From: Brevibacillus massiliensis
GTDB lineage: Bacteria; Bacillota; Bacilli; Brevibacillales; Brevibacillaceae
Reading direction: 5' to 3'
Length of the DNA: 45,954 nt
NCBI RefSeq assembly: GCF_000311785.1
Contig: NZ_HE978538.1
Location: 18,474-64,427, forward strand
In this document: one piece after another, positions 8,692 to 16,117 of the stretch
How positions within the stretch are numbered: position 1 is the first letter of the stretch
How the letters are laid out: each line of letters opens with the position of its first letter
Notes under the pieces: generated by a model
Database searches by the model: none
Told to the model about the DNA's origin: nothing
Seen by the model: only the letters and a program-made list of their open reading frames with translations
Program-made: the position numbers and the translations under genes

Positions 8692-9858
8692 ATGCCTATC
8701 ACTTATCTGGATAACGCTGCATCATCTTGGCCAAAACCACCTGAAGTAAAGTTGGCTATGGCGGAGGTAATTGAAGACTATGCTGCTAACCCTGGCAGGG
8801 GGGGGCATACTTTGGCGATGAGAGCCGGAAAAGTACTGTTCCAAACCCGTGCGCAGCTGTCACGGTTATTTGGGATTACGAACCCGAATGACCTCTTTTT
8901 TTACATGAATGCTACTCAAGCCTTAAATCAGGCTATTAAAGGGTTTCTGCAGCCAGGTGATCACGTTGTCACGTCATTTATCGAACACAACTCTGTACGT
9001 AGGCCGCTGGAGTATTTACGACGGACAAAAGGGGTTCAAATATCCTATGTGCAGCCAAGAGAGGATCAATTATTCTACACTGCGGATTTTGTAAAAGAAA
9101 TTCGCCCCTCAACAAAATTGATTGTTGTCAGCCATGCTTCAAATGTCACAGGCGTCATTTTACCGATAGAGGAGATTGGTTCGGAAGCTGGTAAACGAAA
9201 CATTTCATTTTTAGTAGACGCATCGCAAACAGCAGGTGTGGTGCCGATTGATGTAGAAAAGATGGGAATAGATATGCTTGCTTTTCCAGGTCATAAAGGA
9301 CTGTATGGACCTCAGGGAACAGGCGGTTTATACGTTCGAAACACGATTGACCTAGAGCCGCTCATCCATGGCGGGACAGGAAGTCAGTCAGAATCGGTGG
9401 ACCAGCCTGTAGCGAGACCAGATCGATATGAAAGCGGTACAGTAAATACAGTAGGATTGGCAGGTTTGTTAGCTGGGGTTACATTTGTTTTGGAAAAAGG
9501 CACGGAACAAATTTTTCAGCATGAGTGGAAACTGGCAAAAAGAACAATGGATGGTCTAAAAGAGATAAGTGGAGTGGAAATCTACGGCCCTGATATAGAC
9601 GTAGAGCGCGTGGGAGTTGTGTCATTTAATATCAAGGGAGTAGACGCTACAGAGGTTTCATTCATTCTCGATCAAGAATACGGCATCGCGACCCGATCAG
9701 GATATCACTGCTCACCATTAGGGCACCAAGCTGTCGGGACGGAAAAAAGGGGGGCTATTCGCGCAAGTTTTGGAATGTTTAATACGGAGGAAGATGCTCA
9801 AAAATTAATCCAGGCTATCGAGGAGATATCTGCAGCTTATGCAGCAGGGGAAGCGTAA
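8692..9858 (+). CDS. Cysteine desulfurase-family PLP-dependent aminotransferase (class V)
   Basis: The 388-aa protein is a fold-type I PLP enzyme. It starts TYLDNAASSWPKPPEV, shows NATQALN, the PLP-contacting DASQTAG, the Schiff-base lysine in FPGHKG (Lys202) and a conserved cysteine in YHCSPLGH (Cys340), where cysteine desulfurases carry the persulfide. It resembles the uncharacterised cysteine-desulfurase-like subgroup and is not clearly SufS, IscS or NifS. No sulfur acceptor such as SufU lies nearby, so the physiological partner is unknown. ATG 8692 follows AGGTGGGGG, 23 bp after spo0J. Confidence 0.85.
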   Translation: MPITYLDNAASSWPKPPEVKLAMAEVIEDYAANPGRGGHTLAMRAGKVLFQTRAQLSRLFGITNPNDLFFYMNATQALNQAIKGFLQPGDHVVTSFIEHNSVRRPLEYLRRTKGVQISYVQPREDQLFYTADFVKEIRPSTKLIVVSHASNVTGVILPIEEIGSEAGKRNISFLVDASQTAGVVPIDVEKMGIDMLAFPGHKGLYGPQGTGGLYVRNTIDLEPLIHGGTGSQSESVDQPVARPDRYESGTVNTVGLAGLLAGVTFVLEKGTEQIFQHEWKLAKRTMDGLKEISGVEIYGPDIDVERVGVVSFNIKGVDATEVSFILDQEYGIATRSGYHCSPLGHQAVGTEKRGAIRASFGMFNTEEDAQKLIQAIEEISAAYAAGEA

Positions 9859-9927
9859 GATATGGCTTTGGTTGGCGGGAGATTATCTGGACATTTCCTT
9901 CGATGAATCCAAAATTGGAGCTTTTTT

Positions 9928-10048
9928 ACCTGATAAGACAAGATAACTTCCAGGGCGGCAACCTGAGCTTGGATGGACAGCTGCCTGTATGTAAAGATGG
10001 ACTCGACAACATCTACAAAAGGGCTTCCATTGTGAAGCTTTTTTTTCG
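9928..10048 (+). repeat. Hairpin repeat family, copy R4 (DUF554 leader)
   Basis: ACCTGATAAGA at the left and GTAAAGATGGACTCGACAAC in the middle match R1 and R3. The right end is GCTTC (10023-10027), a 6-nt loop, GAAGC (10034-10038) and a T8 run. It ends a few bases before the GCGGAGG ribosome binding site (10055-10062) of the next gene, repeating the placement seen at mnmE and noc. A 79-codon frame across it (from 9903) lacks a ribosome binding site and is not called. Confidence 0.6.
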
Positions 10049-10068
10049 AGCAGAGCGGAGGGTAAAGC

Positions 10069-10779
10069 TTGATTCTAATAGGAACTTTCGTAAACGCTGC
10101 CGCAATTATCGCAGGAGCCTTATTAGGAAAATTTCTCCCTAGAATTCCTGATGGGATTCGAAAGACAGTGATGCAGGGGTTGGGATTAGCCGTCGTTTTT
10201 CTTGGTTTGCAAATGAGTTTCAAGACGGAGAATTTTTTATTGCTCATTATTAGCCTGGTTATTGGCTCCATTTTAGGGGAAATGATGCGAATCGAGCATT
10301 ACCTGAATTTGGCGGGCCTATGGCTGGAACGTAAGGCAGGAAACCTAAATAGAGAGAGAAGTATTGCCACAGGATTTGTCAATGCTACGCTAGTCTATTG
10401 TATTGGAGCAATGTCGGTACTAGGAGCGATGGACAGCGGCCTGCGCGGCAATCATGACATCTTATATACGAAAGCGATGCTAGATGGATTTTCATCTGTT
10501 ATTTTTACTTCAACCATGGGTATTGGTGTTGCTTTCGCTGCCATACCTGTTCTTTTGTATCAGGGAGCAATTGCCCTTCTGTCTACGCAGATCTACAATT
10601 TCATTGGCAGTGATATGTTGAATTCCATACTGGCTGAAGTTACAGCCGTTGGCGGGTTGTTAATCGTAGGAATTGGAATCAACATCTTAGAAATGAAGAA
10701 AATAAATGTGGCGAATATGCTCCCTTCACTGATTATTGCGGCGGTCAGTGTTCCGATTGCAGATTGGCTTACACACTAG
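10069..10779 (+). CDS. DUF554-family membrane protein (YdfK/YqgA-like)
   Basis: The 236-aa hydrophobic protein has about six to seven membrane segments, an N-terminal GTFVNAAAIIAGALLG typical of DUF554, and conserved CIGAMSVLGAMDSG and DGFSSVIFTSTMGIGV segments. The family is predicted to be a transporter; the substrate is unknown. The TTG start is supported by GCGGAGG 6 nt upstream. Its last 11 bp overlap the 3' end of the convergent yyaC. Copy R4 of the hairpin repeat forms its leader. Confidence 0.88.
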   Translation: MILIGTFVNAAAIIAGALLGKFLPRIPDGIRKTVMQGLGLAVVFLGLQMSFKTENFLLLIISLVIGSILGEMMRIEHYLNLAGLWLERKAGNLNRERSIATGFVNATLVYCIGAMSVLGAMDSGLRGNHDILYTKAMLDGFSSVIFTSTMGIGVAFAAIPVLLYQGAIALLSTQIYNFIGSDMLNSILAEVTAVGGLLIVGIGINILEMKKINVANMLPSLIIAAVSVPIADWLTH

Positions 10780-11395
10780 GCATTTCAGTAGAAAAAGAAG
10801 GATAGGGACTCGCGGCAGTATTCCTGTGGTGAAGTTGATGACTGGCGTGATGAAGCCCTGAGGCGATCACTTCTGCCATTTGCATAACGACATACAGGCG
10901 CGTATTTTGGAGGACAAAGTACTCCATAAAACCGCCTACATTTACAATGCCGGTAATATGGAAGGTTCCGACGGCAGGCAAGTCTTTTTTAACACCTGCT
11001 CCTGGCTTTAGCGGGCCATCGACAACTTGAATCGAGCCAACATTGCTAAATTGGCCAAGACAAGCATCAACAGCTATGATCAATGAATCTTTGTGGATCC
11101 GGGAAATATGCTCGATTTTGTCGGCAAGATTGACAGCATGGACCGGGTCTTCCAACGTACCGTAAATGTGTAAATATTTCGGACTGTATGACTGAAGTTT
11201 GGTCCCAACGATTGGTCCAAGGGAATCACCCGTTGAACGATCAGTTCCAATGCAAAGAATGACAATTTCTTGATTGAGCGGCTTGCTGAGAAAACGCTGC
11301 ATGAGGTGGTGAGATAACCGTTCGCCCGCTTTTTCGTCCTTATATTCAATTTTAAAAACGGAAGCAGAGTGGGGAGAATCATCAAAAAGATTCAT
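10769..11395 (-). CDS. yyaC: Spore protease YyaC family protein (DUF1256)
   Basis: DUF1256 proteins are sporulation-specific and related in fold to the germination protease GPR. The 208-aa protein shows CIGTDRSTGDSLGPIVG and AVDACLG, the family's signature blocks. The frame extends four codons upstream to a GTG at 11407, but ATG 11395 is the better start because TGGAGG precedes it by 5 nt. A sigma-E/K-like promoter lies at 11424-11450. It is one of the few reverse-strand genes. It supports a spore-forming host. Confidence 0.9.
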   Translation of the reverse strand: MNLFDDSPHSASVFKIEYKDEKAGERLSHHLMQRFLSKPLNQEIVILCIGTDRSTGDSLGPIVGTKLQSYSPKYLHIYGTLEDPVHAVNLADKIEHISRIHKDSLIIAVDACLGQFSNVGSIQVVDGPLKPGAGVKKDLPAVGTFHITGIVNVGGFMEYFVLQNTRLYVVMQMAEVIASGLHHASHQLHHRNTAASPYPSFSTEMPSV

Positions 11396-11793
11396 GGGAA
11401 CCTCCACAAAGTAAAGTATTCATAGTATATGACCAAAAATGAAATCTTATACTAGTGGAGCAGCGTCAACTAGCGCCATTACTGGTAAATGAGTAAAATA
11501 AGGTTATTGGACAGAAGACAGGGCGAATCATTTCTCCTGCTTGATTGGGGCCTTCACAGATGAGAGGAGCTTTTCTTTGGAGGAAGCATCTGCCGGAGAT
11601 CGAGACCGATACGAACTCATAGGGAATTCGTATGATGATGAGGGCAGCGGCAGCAAGAAAGCATGTACTTTATCATACGGTTAGGATTGATCGCTGCCAT
11701 GCACTGTCGAGGGCAGTACGTATCTGGAAAAACTGAGTCGTGTCAACTGTCGCTAGACAAGAGAGGGGATTTGGTTGGAAAGGAGAGCAACCT
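11396..11793. other. Divergent intergenic region between yyaC and the MscS gene
   Basis: Apart from the yyaC promoter candidate nothing firm is seen. A stretch near 11540-11580 ends GGAGCTTTTCTTTGGAGG and weakly resembles the 3' end of the hairpin repeats, without a clear stem. A GTG-started upstream extension of the MscS frame (11740) lacks a ribosome binding site. Confidence 0.45.
11424..11450 (-). promoter_or_regulatory. Candidate sporulation (sigma-E/K type) promoter of yyaC
   Basis: On the reverse strand, ATA (11448-11450), a 16-nt spacer and CATATACTA (from 11431 downward) match the mother-cell sigma factor pattern ATA-N16-CATAYAHT. The -10 lies about 30 nt before the yyaC start codon. 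In B. subtilis yyaC is a sporulation gene, which fits, but the assigned sigma factor is inference from a short motif. Confidence 0.4.
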
Positions 11794-12672
11794 GTGGAAA
11801 AAGCAAAATGGCTTGAGTCGATGTTTGAGCGCACCTACGATTATTTGGCAAACCCGGAACTTTGGATTAATCTCGCCACACGGTTGGTCTTGATCATTTT
11901 GATCGTCATTGTCACAAAAATAGTTGCGGTGATAGCGCAAGCAGCGGTTAACAAAATATTTGTCAGGCGTGAGAACGGAAAGCTGCAGTTCGAGCAAAGA
12001 CGTTTGGATACGCTGCGGGTGTTGACCAGCAATGCGACGAGGTATTTGATTTATTTCCTGGCGATGTTGTTGATTTTGGATCAATTGGGAATTGATTTGG
12101 GACCGGTGCTGGTCAGTGCAGGAGTACTGGGATTGGCGGTTGGATTTGGGGCCCAAAGCTTGGTGAAAGACGTCATTTCCGGCTTTTTTATCATTTTTGA
12201 AGACCAATTTGCCGTTGGAGATTACGTCACTGTCAATACGTATACGGGAACCGTTCAAGAGATTGGCTTGCGTACTACAAAAATCAAAAGCTGGACTGGG
12301 GAAGTCCATATTATTACAAACGGCTCGATCCAGGAAGTAACCAATTTTTCTTTGCAAAATTCTGTGGCAGTAGTCGATGTATCAGTTACTTATGAGGAGA
12401 ATATCGACGAAGTGCAGAAGGTGCTGGCGGACGTTCTAAAAAAAGCGGCCGAGGAAAACGAAAATATTGTGCAAGAACCGCAAATTTTGGGCGTCCAGGA
12501 TCTGGGTCCTTCAAATGTAGTCATCCGCATAACGGCTGAATGTAAACCAACTACTCAGTACGCGGTCGCTCGTATGATTCGGGCGATGGTAAAAACCGAA
12601 TTTATTGCGAGAGGGATCAAAATACCTTACCCAAAAGTGACTTATGTGGCTTCAGAAAAGGAAAAGATGTAG
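11794..12672 (+). CDS. MscS-family small-conductance mechanosensitive channel
   Basis: MscS-type channels open on membrane tension and release solutes during hypo-osmotic shock. The 292-aa protein has an N-terminal membrane segment (around LATRLVLIILIVIVTKIVAV), a second one near ATRYLIYFLAMLLILD, and the pore helix with GVLGLAVGFGAQSLVKDVISG. The beta domain contains DYVTVNTYTGTVQEIGLR. GTG 11794 is chosen over GTG 11740 because AAGGAGAG precedes it by 6 nt. The DUF951 gene follows after 16 bp. Confidence 0.92.
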   Translation: MEKAKWLESMFERTYDYLANPELWINLATRLVLIILIVIVTKIVAVIAQAAVNKIFVRRENGKLQFEQRRLDTLRVLTSNATRYLIYFLAMLLILDQLGIDLGPVLVSAGVLGLAVGFGAQSLVKDVISGFFIIFEDQFAVGDYVTVNTYTGTVQEIGLRTTKIKSWTGEVHIITNGSIQEVTNFSLQNSVAVVDVSVTYEENIDEVQKVLADVLKKAAEENENIVQEPQILGVQDLGPSNVVIRITAECKPTTQYAVARMIRAMVKTEFIARGIKIPYPKVTYVASEKEKM

Positions 12673-12688
12673 CAGGGGGGACGTGTTG

Positions 12689-12943
12689 GTGGAACGAAAA
12701 CAGTTTGAGTTGGGAGACGTCGTTCAAATGAAGAAACCGCACCCGTGCGGGACGAATGCCTGGAAGATAATCCGAATGGGGATGGACATCCGGATCAAGT
12801 GTACAGGATGCCAGCACAGCGTAATGATCCCACGATTAGAATTTGAGCGGAAGATGAAAAAAGTATTGATTCCTGCAAATTCAAATCCGGAGACATCAAA
12901 ACAAAACAGACAACACCAGAAGAACAACCAACCAGATGGATAA
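12689..12943 (+). CDS. DUF951 domain protein
   Basis: This small (84 aa) protein begins ERKQFELGDVVQMKKPHPCG and contains the family's IRIKCTGCQHSVMIPR with a CxxC pair, suggesting a metal-binding or nucleic-acid-binding fold. Its function is unknown in any organism I can name. A GTG start at 12689 is preferred because AGGGGGG ends 8 nt before it; TTG 12686 is an alternative. Families of this type commonly sit next to an mscS homologue in Bacillales, as here. The Asn/Gln-rich tail is longer than usual. Confidence 0.85.
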   Translation: MERKQFELGDVVQMKKPHPCGTNAWKIIRMGMDIRIKCTGCQHSVMIPRLEFERKMKKVLIPANSNPETSKQNRQHQKNNQPDG

Positions 12944-13314
12944 GCAGGCAATTTACGTTTATTCACAAGAGGATGCAGCTATTTGGCGGCATCCTTTTTT
13001 CTGTGGATAGATCAGCAAGAACAGGGTGAGATATAGACATGTTGATAGCAAACAGAAAGGGTTATTCACAAGATGTGCCTTCTTGTTGTGGATAACTTTT
13101 TTGGTGAAAAAGCTTGATCTGTTCAGCTTTCGATTGATTTCAGAATCGAATAAAAAAAGACAATCCACAATTTTATCCACAATTCGTATCCTTTGTGGGA
13201 ATCAACAGGGGTATGCTTTGACGCGGGCGGCGGACCGAAGCTACTCGTCGATGGATCATGTTGGTATAAGCTGTGCTGTAATGGCGAAATATAGGAAGCG
13301 AAGGGAGTGAGAAG
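12944..13314. other. Intergenic region with DnaA-box cluster
   Basis: Four exact matches to TTATNCACA occur in 223 bp: 12959-12967 (+), 13062-13070 (+), 13087-13095 (-) and 13173-13181 (+). A one-mismatch box (13002-13010, -) and a two-mismatch box (13161-13169, +) lie among them. The region between them is AT-rich. It looks like a DnaA-binding cluster outside oriC, of the kind B. subtilis uses for gene control or DnaA titration. A 94-codon frame across it (13026-13310) has no motif and no good start and is not called. Confidence 0.75.
12970..13000 (+). terminator. Intrinsic terminator of the mscS-DUF951 transcript
   Basis: AGGATGC, a 12-nt loop, GCATCCT and a run of T (12995-13000) form a clear rho-independent terminator 27 bp after the DUF951 stop codon. 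Confidence 0.85.
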
Positions 13315-15193
13315 ATGATCAAAAAAATAATCCCGGCCGTTGCCGCGGCTGTGCTGGCCATGACTGTATGTATCCCGTTTAACGCGCTGGCCGTTTCATA
13401 TGGATCAAGAGCGGAAATTCCCGACAAATACAAATGGAATCTGCGTGACATTTACCCAAACAAATCAGCATGGGAACAGGATTTAAAAACAGTAGAGCGG
13501 GAAGCAAGGCAATTTCAAAGCAAGTACCAAGGAAAGCTGGCAAGTTCGCCGCAGCTCCTGCTGCAGGCTTTGAATGATTACAGCAACCTCTTGAGGAAAA
13601 ACGACAAGGCGTACGTATATGCCAAGCTGGCGCTTGATGTGAATATGGCAAACGATAAACGTCAGGAACAGTTGGATCAGGCGGAGAAGGTCAACGTCGG
13701 TTTGGCAGAGCGTACGTCTTGGCTTGTGCCGGAGATTGTAGCCATTCCTGAAACCGAGATGAAAAAAATACTGGGGATGAACGAATTTGCACAGTTCAAG
13801 TTTTTTTCTCGCGGATATTTTACGGACAAAGTCTCATACGCTGTCAAAAGAGATGGAACAGATGCTGGCAAGATTATCTCCCGTGTCCGAAACCTCGGAA
13901 AACGTATATGCGATGCTGTCAAAAGACGTGAAACTGCCCAAAATAACCGACGAGAACGGAAAAGAAGTTCAGCTGACTCCAGCAAATTTCATTCGGTTTA
14001 TGGAAAGCAAAAACCGGACTGTGCGCAAGGCTGCCTTTCAGGCTTATTACCACACATTGGATCACTTCCGCGATACATTTGCCCAAACTCTGGTTGGGGA
14101 AGTGAAGGCCCATCATTTTTATGCCGATGCCAGGCACTACCCAACAGCGCTGGTGGCTAGTCTTACGGCCAACAACATTCCGGTAAAGGTGTACGATCAG
14201 TTAATCCAAACGGTAAATCAAAACCTTCCGCTGCTGCATCGTTATCTCGAGCTGAAGAAGCGGGCATTGGGTGTCAAAGAACTGCATATGTACGACATCT
14301 ATACACCGGCTGTGGAAAACGAGAATCGCTATATTCCCTATGATCAGGCAAAGGAAATGGTATTGGCCGGTTTAAAACCGTGGGGGGGTGAATACGTCAA
14401 AATCCTGGCAGAAGGCTTTCAAAACGGCTGGATCGATGTTTACTCGACGCCTGACAAACACTCCGGGGCCTACCAATGGGGGGGGTATGATACCCATCCT
14501 TATGTTCTGCTCAATTATCAAGGAACGCGCAACGATGTATCGACGATTGCACACGAATTGGGGCACGCCATGCAATCCTACTACACGAATAAAAAGCAGC
14601 CGTATATTTCATCCGGGTACCCCATTTTTACTGCAGAAGTCGCATCTACGTTAAATGAAACGCTGTTGTTTAAAAGCATGTATGCAAATGCCAAGACGAA
14701 ACAGGAAAAAATGTATCTGCTAAGCCAATACCTCGAAAATTTTCGGACCACACTGTTTCGCCAAACGCAATTTGCCGAATTTGAGAAACTGATCCACGAA
14801 AAAGAAGCAGCAGGTGAGCCCCTCACGGCCGAGTCACTCAAGTCGCTGTACCTGGAGTTAAACAAGAAGTATTACGGGAAAGGGACTGTCTCAGACGAGG
14901 AAATCGCCATGGAGTGGGCGCGCATCCCGCATTTTTACAAGGGATTTTACGTCTATCAATACGCGACCAGCTTTGCCGCCTCAACCGCTTTGGCCAAGCA
15001 AATTCTCACCGAGGGGGACCCGGCTGTCCAACGCATTCGTCACTCGTTATTGGAGGCGGGAAATTCGGCTGCGCCGCTGGATGTGCTAAAAGCAGCCGGC
15101 GTCGATATGTCAACGTCCAAACCGCTAGAGCAGGCGATCCAGGTATTTGCCGAAACCTTGGATGAGTGGGAGCGGCTGTTAAACGAAAAGTAG
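13315..15193 (+). pseudogene. pepF: Secreted oligoendopeptidase F (M3 family), frameshifted
   Basis: PepF-type zinc metallopeptidases cleave short oligopeptides. The N-terminal part (from 13315, AGGGAGTG upstream) has a signal peptide ending near NALA, then YKWNLRDIYP. The C-terminal part, in the +1-shifted frame, has HELGHA (HExxH, from 14552) and the usual M3 tail, ending at 15193. The two frames join at a T7 run (13801-13807). Reading six T gives FKFFLADILRTKSHTLSKE, the expected family sequence, and a 625-aa product. So it is one base too long: a real frameshift, a slippage site or a sequencing error. If decoded normally the protein is truncated before its active site. Export is unusual, as most PepF proteins are cytosolic. 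Confidence 0.85.
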
Positions 15194-15199
15194 GGAAGC

Positions 15200-15238
15200 G
15201 AGAGCAGATCCCTTCCATTTTAGGGACACTGCTCTCTT
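15200..15238 (+). terminator. Hairpin downstream of pepF
   Basis: GAGAGCAG (15200-15207) pairs perfectly with CTGCTCTC (15229-15236), and TCCC/GGGA extends the stem inside. Only a short T tract follows, so termination is likely but not certain. Confidence 0.55.
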
Positions 15239-15343
15239 GAATCTAATATGAAAATACAGTAAATTAAAAATAATTGGAGTTTACTAAAAACAAACCTTTC
15301 AAGTAAGCATAAAGGATAAATCTGCAATTGGAGATGACGGATC

Positions 15344-16042
15344 GTGTTGGATTACGCTATACCATTGGAACCGACAACAGATGCGATAGTGACGCCGCCT
15401 ATTGTCGAATGCGGAGAAAAGATTGTATCACTTTCGTGCCTGTCGGAAAAAATCAAGGTTTATCCGTACTATTACCATCACGGATATGAAGGGGCTTTGC
15501 CTGATTGTTTCCTTCGCGAGGGCGCAGCAGGACTGCTCCTGAAAGCGGCAGAACAGCTGCCGGATGGCTACTGTTTTGTCGTCCTTGACGGCTGGAGATC
15601 CTACAAGCTGCAAACATCCATCTACAACCGTTTTAAGCATGAATTAATGAGAAAGGGATGGACCGAAGGAATCGAACTGAAAGAAGAATTGACGAAATTC
15701 GTGGCTTTGCCTTCGGAAGACCCGAAGAAGCCTTCACCGCATCTGACAGGCGGGGCGGTAGATTTGACGATATCCGGGCCGGATGGCTGGATTGAGATGG
15801 GAACATCGTTTGACGACTTTACTTCAAAAGCCATGACCCGGTATTACGAAGAAGCTGTAGATATCGACGAACAAGGTGAAGCGATCCGAAAAAACCGCCG
15901 CTGGCTCTATCATCTGCTGACAGGAGTCGGATTTACCAATTACCACAAAGAATGGTGGCATTTTGATTACGGAAACCCCCCGTGGGCGAAGATAAAGCAG
16001 CAGACAGCCATCTATCAAGGAGTATTAACTCTCTCTTCATAA
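15344..16042 (+). CDS. ddpX: D-alanyl-D-alanine dipeptidase (VanX/DdpX-type, M15)
   Basis: It is predicted to hydrolyse D-Ala-D-Ala. The 232-aa protein has the zinc and catalytic residues of M15D: His133 and Asp140 in SPHLTGGAVD, and Glu203 and His206 in KEWWHFDYG, plus the arginine in DGWRSY. It has no signal peptide, so it acts in the cytoplasm. The GTG start is preceded by TTGGAG. A complete dipeptide/oligopeptide transporter follows, as in the E. coli ddpXABCDF locus, which implies import and use of D-Ala-D-Ala or related dipeptides. A vancomycin-resistance role is unlikely, since no vanH, vanA or vanS-type gene accompanies it. Confidence 0.85.
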   Translation: MLDYAIPLEPTTDAIVTPPIVECGEKIVSLSCLSEKIKVYPYYYHHGYEGALPDCFLREGAAGLLLKAAEQLPDGYCFVVLDGWRSYKLQTSIYNRFKHELMRKGWTEGIELKEELTKFVALPSEDPKKPSPHLTGGAVDLTISGPDGWIEMGTSFDDFTSKAMTRYYEEAVDIDEQGEAIRKNRRWLYHLLTGVGFTNYHKEWWHFDYGNPPWAKIKQQTAIYQGVLTLSS

Positions 16043-16117
16043 AATCAATGAGTTGAATAATTCATATTATTGCAATATATTAAATAATATAAAAAATATT
16101 TAAAACGGGGGGGTTGC

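Noticed and set aside
11530-11580. Possible fifth copy of the hairpin repeat
   Set aside because: Only the GAGCTTTTCTT tail matches; no complementary stem is present and the next gene is over 200 bp away.
13026-13310. 94-codon frame across the DnaA-box cluster
   Set aside because: No ribosome binding site or protein motif; composition follows the AT-rich DnaA boxes.
13315-15193. Two independent overlapping genes in place of one frameshifted pepF
   Set aside because: The halves join precisely at a T7 run to give the continuous family sequence, and the second frame has no ribosome binding site at its first ATG.
15344-16042. Vancomycin-resistance vanX
   Set aside because: No vanH, D-Ala-D-Lac ligase or VanRS-type genes nearby; the transporter context points to peptide utilisation.
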